Counted from the stretch's first letter, positions 43,160 through 52,754 are shown. The stretch: 64,000 nucleotides of DNA from Azohydromonas australica DSM 1124 (GCF_000430725.1 NZ_KE387205.1:237329-301328), one strand, 5' to 3'. Program-made: numbers and translations. The notes: generated from the sequence alone by a model not told the origin.

Positions 43160-45063
43160 GGGCCGGCTCCCGCGGTCGCCACGCCAGCCGGGGCGTCGGC
43201 ATCCAGGATCGGGAAGCGCCCCTTGATGATCCGGCCACCGGACACCGAGGCGAAGTACTGCAGGTTGGGCAGCTTGCCCAGCACGTCCGCCGGCACCATC
43301 TCCTCGAGGCTCTCGCACAGCTGCGTCGAGTAGCTCGACGAGAAGTCGCCCAGGTGGGCGTCCGTGCCGGTGCTCACGCCCACGCGCAGCGTGTGGATGG
43401 CCGTGCGGCCGAAGGTCTCGACCACGAAGTCCTGGGTCGGCCGGTCCTTGGAGCGCAGGGCGATCAGGTTGTTGAGGTTGCCCAGCGCCATGCGCGCCGC
43501 GTGCTCGCTGCCCAGCCGCCGCGCCAGGTCGGCCAGCGTCTGCATGGCGCAGGTGGTCTGGATGCCGCCCTCGGCGCCCTTGTTCAGGATCTCGATCAGC
43601 GGCTGGTTGATGACGTTGGAGACCTCGTCGACGAAGAGCGAGATGCGCCGGTGGGCGCCGAGGTTGTAGCGCATGCCCACCCGCGCGGCCAGGTCGGCCA
43701 GCGCCAGCGCGCCGATGGCCGTGGCCACCGACGGGTCGGGCAGCGAGTCCAGGCACATGTAGAACACGTGGCCGGCGCGCTCGATCTTCTCGAAGTTCAT
43801 GATCGGGCGCAGGTCGTCGGCGTCGAACGGGTCGGGCGAGAGGCTGCGGCCCAGGTCGCCGGAGGTCAGCATCGACAGCACCGGCAGCAGGTTGGCGGTG
43901 ATCTTCTGGTAGTGCTCGCGGTTGTGGCGGAAGGTGCGCACCTGCGCGTCGATGGCCTTGTGGCGCCGGGACGGCGCGACGTACTGCTCGTAGTAGGTGA
44001 CGAGGGCCAGCAGCTCGGTGCTGGCCGCCTCGGAAGGGCGCTTCAGGTTGCCGCGCTGCGCCTCGTGCAGCAGCCGCTTCATCTCCGGCTGCTCGCGCCA
44101 GCCCGGGCCCAGCGTGCGCTCGCAGTAGCGGCGCAGCGAGCCCTCCAGCACCGGCTCGATGCCGCCCTCGATGTAGCGGGTGAGCTTCACCAGGTTGGGC
44201 CGCTCCTCCAGCTCGATCAGGCCCTGGACCACCACGTTGACCGCGTCCCAGCCGAAGGCCGTGAAGGCGCTGGCCGTGTCGGGCGGCATGATCGACTGGA
44301 TGCGCGAGGCGATCTCGGTGGGCTTCTGCCAGTTGAAGGTGAAGTCCAGCCGCACGCCGTCCTCCGGAAAGGCGGGGTGGAACTCCAGGAAGGTGCCCGG
44401 CTCGCGCCAGTCCTCGCAGGCGCGCTGCACGATGCGCCGCAGGCGCCGGCTGTTCTTGGGGTCGATGACGATGACGACGTCGCCGCGGCGCACGGCCTGC
44501 GTGATCAGGCACCCCAGCGCCACGCCCTTGCCCGACTGGGTGGTGCCCACCAGCAGCGTGCCACCCTCGAAGTTCTGCAGCGGCCGGTGCAGCGGCCCCT
44601 CGTCGGGCTCCACGCCGTGGATGTAGGGCAGGCCGATCTGGGCGTCGGGCTGCGGGTCGGGCTCGTGGCCCAGCCAGGCCAGCAGGCGCGGCGACAGCGC
44701 GAACTGCCGGTAGTCGGCCTTGGCCAGCTCGTACAGCCGTTGCGCGTGCACCGGCCGCCATTCGAAGCCGAAGCCGAGGAACACCTGGTCGGGCCGCTGG
44801 CACCAGCGCGCCAGCTCAGCCGTGCCGATGGTCTGCACGGCACGGCCGCTGAGCGACGCGCGCAGCACCAGCGTGCGCAGCGCCTGGGCCAGGCGCATCA
44901 CGGCGCAGGCGAAGCAGCACAGCGCCAACGGCCGGGCCAGGGCCGTGGGCATCGCGCCCGACACGCCGCCGAAGGTCAGCACGGCGGTGGCGGCCAGCCA
45001 GGCGGCCGCGGCGTAACTCTCGTAGGCCGGCCGCCAGGGCATCTCGTAGCGGCGCACCAGCAC
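43156..45063 (-). CDS. traD: TraD, type IV coupling protein
   Basis: 635 residues. N-terminal membrane helices (AYESYAAAAWLAATAVLTFGG; LARPLALCCFACAVMRLAQALR). ATPase: Walker A GTTQSGKGVALG (about residues 167-178), Walker B DVVIVIDPKNSR; a second motif ISLFVDEVSNVINQPLIEILNKGAEGG and TCAMQTLADLARR. Pumps the nicked strand to the channel. Sequence is of the TraD group with MobH relaxases (SXT/R391-like). Gap to traI is 1 bp. Confidence 0.93.
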   Translation of the reverse strand: MLVRRYEMPWRPAYESYAAAAWLAATAVLTFGGVSGAMPTALARPLALCCFACAVMRLAQALRTLVLRASLSGRAVQTIGTAELARWCQRPDQVFLGFGFEWRPVHAQRLYELAKADYRQFALSPRLLAWLGHEPDPQPDAQIGLPYIHGVEPDEGPLHRPLQNFEGGTLLVGTTQSGKGVALGCLITQAVRRGDVVIVIDPKNSRRLRRIVQRACEDWREPGTFLEFHPAFPEDGVRLDFTFNWQKPTEIASRIQSIMPPDTASAFTAFGWDAVNVVVQGLIELEERPNLVKLTRYIEGGIEPVLEGSLRRYCERTLGPGWREQPEMKRLLHEAQRGNLKRPSEAASTELLALVTYYEQYVAPSRRHKAIDAQVRTFRHNREHYQKITANLLPVLSMLTSGDLGRSLSPDPFDADDLRPIMNFEKIERAGHVFYMCLDSLPDPSVATAIGALALADLAARVGMRYNLGAHRRISLFVDEVSNVINQPLIEILNKGAEGGIQTTCAMQTLADLARRLGSEHAARMALGNLNNLIALRSKDRPTQDFVVETFGRTAIHTLRVGVSTGTDAHLGDFSSSYSTQLCESLEEMVPADVLGKLPNLQYFASVSGGRIIKGRFPILDADAPAGVATAGAGP

Positions 45064-45064
45064 G

Positions 45065-46708
45065 TCAGTCCCCGGACGGGCTGCCGGCGGGCGAGAAGGC
45101 CGCCAGGCCCAGGCCCTGGATGAAGCGCGGGCGGATCACCAGGCCGGTGCAGGGCTCGCCGTCGATCTCGTGGGTCGCGAGGGTGGCCTTCGTGCGCCCG
45201 CCGGCCCCGACCAGCATGCCGGCGTCACCGAGCGTGCGCAGGGCCTCCGTGGCGTCGATGCCCTGCCGCTCCAGCTCGTCGATCCGGACGAAGAAGCCAT
45301 CCGCCGTGGTGCGCGACGCCAGCGACCGGGGCTCCTTGCCGGCCGCGCTCACGGCCTTCGCCACCGCGTCCCGAACCAGGGGATCGAGGCGCCTGGGAGG
45401 GTCCAGCGTGACGGTGCGGCGCCGGGGTGCATCGCTCTTCCGGGGCGGCTTCTCGGGCGCCTCGCCATCGGGCCGGTCACCGGCCTCCACGGCGGCTGGG
45501 GGCTCCGTTCCGGGCAGCGGCAGCTGTGCCATGGCCGCGGGCGCGGACGGCGCGCGTGCGGGTCGGGCCCTGGCCGGTGGCTGCCCGGGATCGCGTGCCA
45601 GCGGGACCTCCAGCGGCGCGGGGCAAGGCGTGACGCCCGCGAGCAGGATGTCGGGCGAGGACAGTCTGACGGCCTCCGCCAGCGCCTGGGATCCCGGGAT
45701 CTGGATGGGCCAGAGGGCGGACGCGCCGTCGCGGGGCTCCAGCACGCCCGCGTCCAGCAGGGCGTCCAGCATGGCCTCGGGCGACCTGGGCATGCCGGCC
45801 AGCTGTGCCGCCTCCAGTGCCGCCTGGAGGTCGACGGCGGCCTGCGGCCAGGTCACGTACAGCCCCTCCCGGCCCAGCCACAGGCGCGACTTGTCGCGGT
45901 TGGGCACCCAGGCCGCGTGGCCGCGCACGAGGCCCTGCATGGCCTCGACCAGGCAGCGCGCGACGTGCGTGCCGGCCGGGGCCGCGGCGCCGCGACCGGC
46001 CCGGGCGCGGAGATCGCGGTCGATCACCAGCGCGAGGGCGCGGCGCACCAGCGTGTCGAGCACGTTGCGGTCACGGTACAGCGACAGGCCGCCGACGCCG
46101 GCCAGCAGGTAGGGCACGATCACGGCGTTGTCCTCGCCCAGGAAGCGCATCACCTTCGCCGGCACGACGTGGGGCAGCACGAACAGGCCCTGGGCCTGCA
46201 CCGGCAGCACGTCGGCGCGCCAGCGCACGCAGTACCGGTCCAGGCCGCGGTCGAGCAGCCAGTCGGCCAGCGGCATCAGGCAGGCCGGCCATTCCCGGCC
46301 ATGGGCGTCCAGGACCAGCAGCGGTCCGATGGTGCGGTGCAGCTCGCAGCACAGGCCGGCGATGAAGGTGGCGAGCTGCCAGCGCGGCTCCAGGTGGCGC
46401 CGCTCCGAGATGGTGGAGCGGCCGGCGAAGATGTGGGCGTCCGTGCCCTGCAGCGCGAAGAAGGCGACCTCCAGGCCGAGGCGCAGCAGCCCGCCCGGCT
46501 CGCTGAAGTGGCCGCCGGCCGTGGCCGGAAGACGGTGGACGCAGGCGGCGTAGCGCCCCAGCAGCGGCGCGATGTCGCTGTCGAAGGTGGCGCGGTCAAC
46601 GCCGAAGGCCAGCCGGATCCGGTCGATCAGCGCCTGGTGGGCGGCGAGAAGCTGGTCGGCGGGCACGGCCTCGATGCCGTCCTCGTCCTGCAGGTGGGAG
46701 TCGGGCAT
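45065..46708 (-). CDS. traI: TraI, MobH-type relaxase (TraI_2 domain)
   Basis: 547 residues. N-terminal TraI_2/HD-like domain: IAPLLGRYAACVHRLPATAGGHFSEPGGLLRLGLEVAFFALQGTDAHIFAGRSTISERRHLEPRWQLATFIAGLCCELHR, with the His/Asp pattern of metal-dependent HD proteins and the E-P-G-G-L-L motif. This resembles the R391/SXT TraI sequence. C-terminal third: Pro-rich linker (about 410-450), then a wHTH-like TraI_2_C region (VRIDELERQGIDATEALRTLGDAGMLVGAGGRTKATLAT). Nicks oriT to start transfer. ATG 46708 has a CGGAGGAA site. Followed by traD. Confidence 0.88.
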   Translation of the reverse strand: MPDSHLQDEDGIEAVPADQLLAAHQALIDRIRLAFGVDRATFDSDIAPLLGRYAACVHRLPATAGGHFSEPGGLLRLGLEVAFFALQGTDAHIFAGRSTISERRHLEPRWQLATFIAGLCCELHRTIGPLLVLDAHGREWPACLMPLADWLLDRGLDRYCVRWRADVLPVQAQGLFVLPHVVPAKVMRFLGEDNAVIVPYLLAGVGGLSLYRDRNVLDTLVRRALALVIDRDLRARAGRGAAAPAGTHVARCLVEAMQGLVRGHAAWVPNRDKSRLWLGREGLYVTWPQAAVDLQAALEAAQLAGMPRSPEAMLDALLDAGVLEPRDGASALWPIQIPGSQALAEAVRLSSPDILLAGVTPCPAPLEVPLARDPGQPPARARPARAPSAPAAMAQLPLPGTEPPAAVEAGDRPDGEAPEKPPRKSDAPRRRTVTLDPPRRLDPLVRDAVAKAVSAAGKEPRSLASRTTADGFFVRIDELERQGIDATEALRTLGDAGMLVGAGGRTKATLATHEIDGEPCTGLVIRPRFIQGLGLAAFSPAGSPSGD

Positions 46709-47149
46709 GCCTGTTCCTCCGTGCTGGGGAAGCGCCGATCCTGCAGGGCCTGTCGTGGCCGCGCGATGGGGAAACGGCCGCCGGACGGCCGGGGTTTCGG
46801 CATCAGGGGGCGTTGCCGTCCGGCACGGACGCAGGCGCGGTGCCGCCTGCTCCTGCGTCCGGGACGCGGAAGGCGCCAGGGGCGGCACGGCAGGCCTGGG
46901 AGCACCGGGCAGCCGGTGCCGCAGCCGGCCCGGCTGCCCATTTATCGGGCAGCGCAGGGGAAAGGTTTGCCGATCAACGACTTGCGGCAGCCGCCAGCCC
47001 CTTGCCAACAAGCTTGTCCACAGCAACGGTGGATGGCCGGGGCGTGGATCGGCATGGCAAGGAAAACTGGCAAAACAACATGCGAGATTCACCCAATCCA
47101 CCGCCCGGCCATCCCTCCCGGGCCACGGTCCCGGCGAGCCCGGCACCCG
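46709..47149. other. Regulatory gap upstream of traI
   Basis: 441-bp AT-richer interval that probably contains the traI promoter and possibly oriT. Tandem TGGCAA elements occur at 47054-47079 (ATGGCAAGGAAAACTGGC and ACTGGCAAAACAAC), reminiscent of FlhDC-type half-sites. No coding region supported. Confidence 0.4.
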
Positions 47150-47827
47150 CTACGGGCTTCCTGTCTTCCCGCTGTCGCCACCTTCCAGGTCGGCCGCCGA
47201 CCGGGGCGCGGAGGCCCGCAGCAGCTCGCGCACGCCGAGCGGCACGCCGCTCAGGTCGGCCAGCGGCCGCACCGGGAAGGACGCCTGCACACGCGTGTCG
47301 GTGCCGTAGCGCTGCACGAGCTTGCAGAACGGGCACTCGTCGTTGCTCAGGGCGATGGCGCCGTAGGCGGCCAGGAAGGTGCTGTGGCACCCGGGGCAGG
47401 CCACCAGCGAGAAGCTGCGCACGCTGGTGAACCAGAGCCCGTCGGTGTGCCCGGCCAGGTCGAAGGCGCGGTCGAAGCTGATGCGGTGCGGCGGCTCGCA
47501 CACGCCGCGGTACTGGCGGTAGGCGCCGACCAGGGCCTCGGCGGGGCCGATGTCCGCCTCGCGCAGGCGCCGGTACAGCGCCATGGCGATCGAGGCCTCG
47601 GTCCGGTAGAGCAGGTTGGCGGTGTGGTACCAGTCCGGCGACTCCGGCGGGCGGCCGCGCGGCACGGCCTGCCGGTCGGGGAACAGCAGTTCCAGCAGCT
47701 CGCGCGCGGGCAGCCCTGTGAGGACCGCGATGGTGCGCACCCGGGCGCCCAGCTCCGCGCAGGCCTGCGCCAGCTTCAGCGCCTGCAGCCGGCACTCGAT
47801 CCGCGGCGGCGTGCGTGATCCGTCCAT
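47150..47827 (-). CDS. FlhC-family transcription activator (SetC/AcaC-like)
   Basis: 225 residues. LQALKLAQACAELGARVRTIAVLTGLPARELLELLFPDRQAVPRGRPPESPDWYHTANLLYRTEASIAMALYRRL matches FlhC N-terminal helices; the C-terminal zinc site is present: LVACPGCHSTFLAAYG and CPFCKLVQRYG (two CxxC). SXT/R391 elements encode SetC, an FlhC homologue that turns on transfer together with SetD. Start: ATG 47827 has GGGGAGG 8 nt upstream; ATG 47833 is the alternative. It lies 23 bp after the flhD-like gene. Confidence 0.8.
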   Translation of the reverse strand: MDGSRTPPRIECRLQALKLAQACAELGARVRTIAVLTGLPARELLELLFPDRQAVPRGRPPESPDWYHTANLLYRTEASIAMALYRRLREADIGPAEALVGAYRQYRGVCEPPHRISFDRAFDLAGHTDGLWFTSVRSFSLVACPGCHSTFLAAYGAIALSNDECPFCKLVQRYGTDTRVQASFPVRPLADLSGVPLGVRELLRASAPRSAADLEGGDSGKTGSP

Positions 47828-47850
47828 GGGCATGTCCTCCCCATGGCAGG

Positions 47851-48144
47851 TCAGGCGCAGAGCCGGCCGGTGTCCTGCACCGCGGCAAGCGGCCGCGCCA
47901 GCGGCAGCGGCGCGTCGAGCAGCGCGAGCAGGTCGCGCCGCGCCGGGAACAGCGTGACGTCGCCCACGTTGGCCACCAGGGCCATGATCTGCTGGACGCC
48001 GAGCGTGGCAATGCGCCCGGCCAGGGCGGCGTCGAGGCCGAACTTGCAGCACGCGGCGGTGCGGTCCTGCAGGATGGCGTCGTGGATCGTCAGCAGCAGG
48101 GTGAGGTTGGTGAGCTGGACATCGGAGAGCCGAGCCTGGTCCAT
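47851..48144 (-). CDS. FlhD-family transcription activator (SetD/AcaD-like)
   Basis: 97 residues. LTNLTLLLTIHDAILQDRTAACCKFGLDAALAGRIATLGVQQIMALVANVGDVTLFPARRDLLALLD follows the FlhD helices (N-L-x-x-L-L-x-x-x-x-x-I-x-x-D; L-G-I/L-x-x-x-x-A-x-x-I/L-A-x-L; F-R-x-x). Shorter than E. coli FlhD (116) but close to SetD/AcaD size. In a heterohexamer with the FlhC protein it would activate the transfer promoters. Start ATG 48144, weak ribosome site. Confidence 0.7.
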   Translation of the reverse strand: MDQARLSDVQLTNLTLLLTIHDAILQDRTAACCKFGLDAALAGRIATLGVQQIMALVANVGDVTLFPARRDLLALLDAPLPLARPLAAVQDTGRLCA

Positions 48145-48468
48145 GGTGCTGTCCTTCGGTGAGGCCCTTGCGGGCTGGGTGTCGTGGAATGCAGGGGGTC
48201 GGTGGAAAGCGAGTGGGCACTGCGTTGGTGCGTCGCAGCATAGGCAGCACGGCGGGGAGGGCGGCGCGTGCCGCCCCCCTCGCGTCCGGCAACCCACCGC
48301 ATTGCCATGCGCAAGGGCGGGAAATCGCCGGGAACTCCGTGCAGCCCGGGGCCCGCGGGGCCCGGGGCGCCGGCCGGCCGGCGCGGCAAGCCGCATCCGG
48401 CCGGCGGCGCAAGGCGGAGCGGCCGCGCACGGCTGTCGCACGGGCCGGTCTGCCTGTCCATGGCCGCG
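48145..48468. other. Gap upstream of flhD-like gene
   Basis: 324 bp without a gene. It should contain the promoter of the flhDC-like pair; it is G-rich on the plus strand and no clear promoter is visible by eye. Confidence 0.3.
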
Positions 48469-49533
48469 TCAGGCCGCCTCGGCCAGGGCCTTCCACTCGG
48501 CGGGCGGCAGCTCGACGAGCCGGCCGCCCAGCGCCTCGAACTCGGTGGCGCGGTCGTAGTCCTCGATGGCCTGCGAGTAGTGCGTGACGGCGTTGACCAG
48601 GCCGTAGGCCGTGAGGTCGCCGCCCAGCACCAGGTGCCGCAGCACGCCGGTGCGCTCCTCCTCGTTGAGGGCGTAACGGTTGGCCAGCACCTCGACCGAG
48701 CGCACCGGGTCGCCCGCGAGCGGAATCGCGCGCGTGCGCTCCAGCCGGCGCGCGGCCTGCAGGAACGCCGTCTCGGACACCGCCGCCTCGACCACGTCGC
48801 GCACCTTCAGGAAGAAGGCCCGGTCGTCGGCCTGCACGGTGTCGTCGCGGAACAGCGTCATGGGCTCCTGCCCGGGGGCGATGCTGCGCCCGACGTGGGT
48901 CTTGTGCAGCGAGCCGTCGGAGACGATCAGCCCGTTGCTGCACGCCAGCCGGTACAGCAGCGGCTGCACCGACAGCGTGCCGTGGCCCACCTCGGAGTTG
49001 CTCACCACCACGCCGGCCTGCACCACGTCGCCCGGCGACACCTCGTGCCGCAGCCGCGGCGTGACGACCTTGAGGTACATGCGCGTCCCGGTCAGCTCCA
49101 CCGACTCGAAGCGCGCCTGCGGCAGCTGCTGCAGCAGCGGCAGCACGCTCTCGGCGAGGTCGTGGTTGTCGAGCCGCCGGTAGCGGTCCGACAGCACGGC
49201 CCGCACCTGGCCGTCGAGGGTGCGCAGCATGCGCCGGTCCTCGTCGCGCTGCAGCCAGGCGTTGACGTTGCGGTCGAGCAGCCCGGGCTGCTCCTCGCGC
49301 ATGCGCTCGAAGTACGCGTAGGGGATGCGCAGCTTCTCGGCCAGCTGGCGCCGGGCCAGGGGCGTCATGGCGTAGCGGCCGGGACCGCCATCCTCCTCGA
49401 CCACCAGGCGCGTCGCGCCGGCGTCGTCAGTCTCGTGGTGCATCAGTGCCGAGGGGACCACCATGTCCTTCTTCGACTGCTGCTGGCGCTCCAGTTCCTG
49501 CGCCAGGCTCACCAGGGTCCGTCCTGTCTTCAT
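48469..49533 (-). CDS. DUF932 family protein
   Basis: 354 residues. LAQELERQQQSKKDMVVPSALMHHE, ...LARRQLAEKLRIPYAYFERMREEQPGLLDRNVNAWLQRDEDRRMLRTLDGQVRAVLSDRYRRLDNHDLAESVLPLL, and VSNSEVGHGTLSVQPLLYRLACSNGLIVSDG: the DUF932 (phage/plasmid-like) signature with Y-R-x-L-D-N. Widespread on mobile elements with unknown function. ATG 49533. Same operon orientation as the primase. Confidence 0.85.
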   Translation of the reverse strand: MKTGRTLVSLAQELERQQQSKKDMVVPSALMHHETDDAGATRLVVEEDGGPGRYAMTPLARRQLAEKLRIPYAYFERMREEQPGLLDRNVNAWLQRDEDRRMLRTLDGQVRAVLSDRYRRLDNHDLAESVLPLLQQLPQARFESVELTGTRMYLKVVTPRLRHEVSPGDVVQAGVVVSNSEVGHGTLSVQPLLYRLACSNGLIVSDGSLHKTHVGRSIAPGQEPMTLFRDDTVQADDRAFFLKVRDVVEAAVSETAFLQAARRLERTRAIPLAGDPVRSVEVLANRYALNEEERTGVLRHLVLGGDLTAYGLVNAVTHYSQAIEDYDRATEFEALGGRLVELPPAEWKALAEAA

Positions 49534-49802
49534 CTCGTGCTCCTCACGGAAGTGAGCGGGGCCGCCACGCCCCGGACGGGACGCGCGGCCCCGCCGGGGT
49601 GGGTGAACGGGCCGGAGCGGTGTCCGGCCCAGGGGGCGCGCGAGGGGGCTCGCGCGCCGACTGCGGGGCTGTCTTCGCCGTGCCGGACCGGCACGGCCTG
49701 GTGCGACAGCGACCAGGGGGAAGGCGTTGGCACCGCCGGGCCGCGGCACGGCCGGCGGCGTCGCGCCGCGCAAGTCCGTGCCGGGCCGGGGTGCCATGGC
49801 CT

Positions 49803-50813
49803 TCAGGCCGCCTTCAGCGCGCGCTCACGGGCCTGCGCCTGCCACACGTCGGCCCAGTCCTGGCCGGGCGTGCGGGGCACCATCACCTGGACGTCGAGCG
49901 CGGTGGCCGTGCCGGCCTCGCGCACGAGGCGCCGCGCCAGCGCGTAGGCGCTGGCCTGGCCCTCGAAGCCGCCGTCGGCGTCGTTGTCGGCCCAGATGTC
50001 GAGGCGCCGCACGCCCTGCGGCAGCCACAGCCGCTCCAGGTTGCCCGCGGCCAGGGCCGCCCACACGGGGCGGCCGGTGGCCAGGTGCACCGCCAGCGCG
50101 GTTTCGATGCCCTCGGCGACGGCGAGCTCGTCGGTTGCCGGGTACAGGTGCACCGCCGCGCCCTGGATGCCGGGGCACAGGACCTTGCGCGGCTCGGGCA
50201 CCGGCGCCTTGGCGCCGTCCAGCACCCAGGTGCGGTGCAGGCTGACGACCTGCCCGTCGGGCCGCTGGATGCGGGCCAGCAGCGCGGGGTAGGTGCCGAG
50301 CAGCCGGGGCCGGCTGTCGTGGCCGGGCTCGTAGTAGCCCAGCGCCGGGTGGCAGCGCAGCGTGGCCGGCGGCGACGCCAGCTCCAGGCCTCGGGCGCGC
50401 AGGTAGCGGTCCGCGGGGTCGCCCGGCTGCAGCGGCCGGGCCCCGTCCCACAGGCGCTGCATCAGCCGCCGCATGCGCTCGGGCGAGGGCGCGGCGGCGT
50501 CCCGGGGCGGTGCCATGCCGCCGGTGCCGACGCAGGCCTCAACCCGGCGCAGCACGGACGCGAAGTCCTCGTGCAGCACGGCCTGCAGCAGCTTGAAGCC
50601 GCCGCCGGGGCCGCAGTGGCGGCAGTAGTAGTTGCCCTGGCCGAACTTGTCGGTGTACTGGAAGCGGTCGGTGCCGCCGCACAGCGGGCAGGGCCCGTTG
50701 CGCCGCTGCAGGATGCGCTCCTCGACGCCGAGGCTGCGCAGGATCTCCGTCCAGCGGCCGAGCGCCCGCTGCTTGACCCGCTCGATGCGGGACTCGTCCA
50801 TCCGTTCAGCCAT
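49803..50813 (-). CDS. Phage/plasmid-type DNA primase (zinc finger + Toprim)
   Basis: 336 residues. N-terminal zinc-binding domain: NGPCPLCGGTDRFQYTD...GNYYCRHCGPGGGFKLLQAVL (four Cys). Middle: ERMRRLMQRLWDGARPLQPGDPADRYLRARGLE, a Zn-primase/helicase-type linker. Toprim: AVAEGIETALAVHLATGRPVWAALAAGNLERL (Glu) and RRLDIWADNDADGGFEGQASAYAL (DxD). No helicase domain. Replication initiation or priming of the transferred strand. ATG 50813 start is probably MAERMDES. Confidence 0.9.
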   Translation of the reverse strand: MAERMDESRIERVKQRALGRWTEILRSLGVEERILQRRNGPCPLCGGTDRFQYTDKFGQGNYYCRHCGPGGGFKLLQAVLHEDFASVLRRVEACVGTGGMAPPRDAAAPSPERMRRLMQRLWDGARPLQPGDPADRYLRARGLELASPPATLRCHPALGYYEPGHDSRPRLLGTYPALLARIQRPDGQVVSLHRTWVLDGAKAPVPEPRKVLCPGIQGAAVHLYPATDELAVAEGIETALAVHLATGRPVWAALAAGNLERLWLPQGVRRLDIWADNDADGGFEGQASAYALARRLVREAGTATALDVQVMVPRTPGQDWADVWQAQARERALKAA

Positions 50814-51090
50814 GGCGGCCTCCCGGGTGCGGTGTCCCGGCAGCAGGCGCGCGCGCAGCGCGCCGGGCCGGGCGGTTCGGGAAGTGGTTCATCGTTTCGT
50901 CTCCATGTGACGCCGCACGGGACCGGAACACCGGGCCGCGCGGGCGGGTGAGGGACGGCGGCACGGGCACCGCGGGCCGCGGGGCGTACGTGCCGCTCCG
51001 GCGTGCCGGCGGCCTGCGGGCAGGCCTCGGCACGCCACGCGGGCGCGGCCGGGACAGGGTGGTTGCCATGTCATCGGCCAGGCCCGCTGC

Positions 51091-52692
51091 TCAGGCCACC
51101 AGCTCGACGCGGTGGCTGCCGTGGTCGGTGCCCACGGTCACGAGGAAGCGCCGGCCGTGCAGCGCCGGGAAGCGCTCGGGCCGGAGCTCGCGCAGCAGCG
51201 ACCCGAGGGCAGCCCCCGGATCGGCGCAGCGCAGCCGGCCGATCAGGTCGGCCAGTGCCTGGCGGTCGGCGTCGAGGTCGTCCTCCAGGAAGCACCCGTG
51301 CTCGTCGGTGAAGTCACGGACCTGGCGCACCGGTTCGCCCGAGGCCTCGCCGTCGGGGATGTAGAGCGTGTTCCCGTGGAGCACGCCTTCCCCGGCGATC
51401 TCCGCCGTCTCGTCGCCGACCGTCACCTGGACGGTCGAGCACAGCACGACCTCGGCCCGGGCCTGGCGGCCGTCGAGCCATGAGCGCGCGTGCACGCCGT
51501 CAGGCCGGACCCGCGCCTGCTGCAGCCCCGGGAAGCGGACATGGGCGAACGCCCAGTGCCCGTGGTGCAGGGCCAGCACGTCGAGCACGAGGAAGCCCCG
51601 GGCGCGCGCCAGCATCCAGCAGGCGGCGGTGTCGTCGTCCAGGTCGTCGAGCACCACCAGCGTGGCACGTCCGCCCTGGATGGCGTCGCGTGTCGGCACG
51701 ACGTCCACGGGGTGCAGGCAGTCGCGATCGCCACAGCCGTCCCGGCTGGGATAGCTGCCGATCCCGGCCACCGCCGCGGCTGGCAGCACGTCCACGTCGT
51801 TCAGCAGGTCCAGGTGTCCCCAGGCCCGCATGGCGGCGTGGTACGTCGTGACGAACTCGGCGGCTGGCAGCCGCGCCTTGGCCTGCTCCAGCACGGCGCG
51901 CCAGGCCGCGCCGAGCGTGGCGTCGATCCGGCGCCGCTGCTCGTCCTCGTCGACCAGCTTGTCGCGGTCCGGCAGGCGGGCCGTGAACTGGCGCGAATCC
52001 AGGTGCAGGACGTTGACGCGGCCCGGCCGCGGGTCGAACGGCCGCAGCACCCACAGGCCCTGCAGGAACACGGCCGTGTCCGGGCTGGACCGGCCGTCGC
52101 GTGTCCCGCACAGCCAGAGCCCGCCGATCGGGGTGGGTGCCAGCGCCAGGCGGTCTGGTGCCCAGGGACGCTCCAGCAGGCGGCCGTTGAAGGCGACCGT
52201 CACCGGAAAGCCCGCGCACAGCAGGCCGATGCGCCCGGCCAGGTCGGGCAGCTCCACGCCGTGCAGCTCGACGGTGGTGCCGCGGCCGGCGCGGGACGCC
52301 GGCGTGCGGTCCTCGACCACGTCGACGGGCTGGCGCTCCAGCGCCGCGCGCGTGTCGAAGTCGATCCGCCGTCCCCGGGACGTGACCACGCAGCGCGCGG
52401 CCGCGTACAGGCAGCGGGAGAAGCCGATCCCGAAGGGGCTCTCCTCCTGCCGCGTGGGCTCGTCCCAGCCCGACTCGTTGAACGTCAGCAGCTTCTGGAA
52501 ATCCTCGATCCCGCAACCGTCGTCGGACACGCGCAGCCGGCCCGACATCTCGTCGAAGTCGATGTCGATGCGCGTGGCGCCGGCGCGGCGGGCGTTCTGC
52601 AACAGCTCGGTGACGAGCGTGTACCTGTCGGTGAAGGCATGGCGCTGGTTGCGCAGCGTGCCTTCCTCGCTGACCCGGACCTGTATCTGCAT
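51091..52692 (-). CDS. GHKL (Hsp90-like) ATPase
   Basis: 533 residues. Bergerat-fold motifs: N-box VTELLQNARRAGATRIDIDF, G1 VSDDGCGIEDF, G2 SPFGIGFSRCLY, then GRGTTVELHG. The middle region has ELEDRDKLVDEDEQRRRIDATLGAAWRAVLEQ-type helices; the C-terminal 200 residues are unrecognised but contain EDDLDADRQALADLIGRL. ATG 52692 is chosen: a GGAGA site 5 nt upstream. Hsp90-like proteins of this type recur on conjugative elements with unknown role. Confidence 0.8.
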   Translation of the reverse strand: MQIQVRVSEEGTLRNQRHAFTDRYTLVTELLQNARRAGATRIDIDFDEMSGRLRVSDDGCGIEDFQKLLTFNESGWDEPTRQEESPFGIGFSRCLYAAARCVVTSRGRRIDFDTRAALERQPVDVVEDRTPASRAGRGTTVELHGVELPDLAGRIGLLCAGFPVTVAFNGRLLERPWAPDRLALAPTPIGGLWLCGTRDGRSSPDTAVFLQGLWVLRPFDPRPGRVNVLHLDSRQFTARLPDRDKLVDEDEQRRRIDATLGAAWRAVLEQAKARLPAAEFVTTYHAAMRAWGHLDLLNDVDVLPAAAVAGIGSYPSRDGCGDRDCLHPVDVVPTRDAIQGGRATLVVLDDLDDDTAACWMLARARGFLVLDVLALHHGHWAFAHVRFPGLQQARVRPDGVHARSWLDGRQARAEVVLCSTVQVTVGDETAEIAGEGVLHGNTLYIPDGEASGEPVRQVRDFTDEHGCFLEDDLDADRQALADLIGRLRCADPGAALGSLLRELRPERFPALHGRRFLVTVGTDHGSHRVELVA

Positions 52693-52754
52693 GATGGTCT
52701 CCATGGAAGGCCGGCAGCCCCTCGCGGGGGCCGCCGGCGGTGGCTCGGGCCGGC

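Noticed and set aside
45170..47818. 882-codon plus-strand frame antisense to traI and flhC-like gene
   Set aside because: Compositional artefact of high GC; no recognisable domain.
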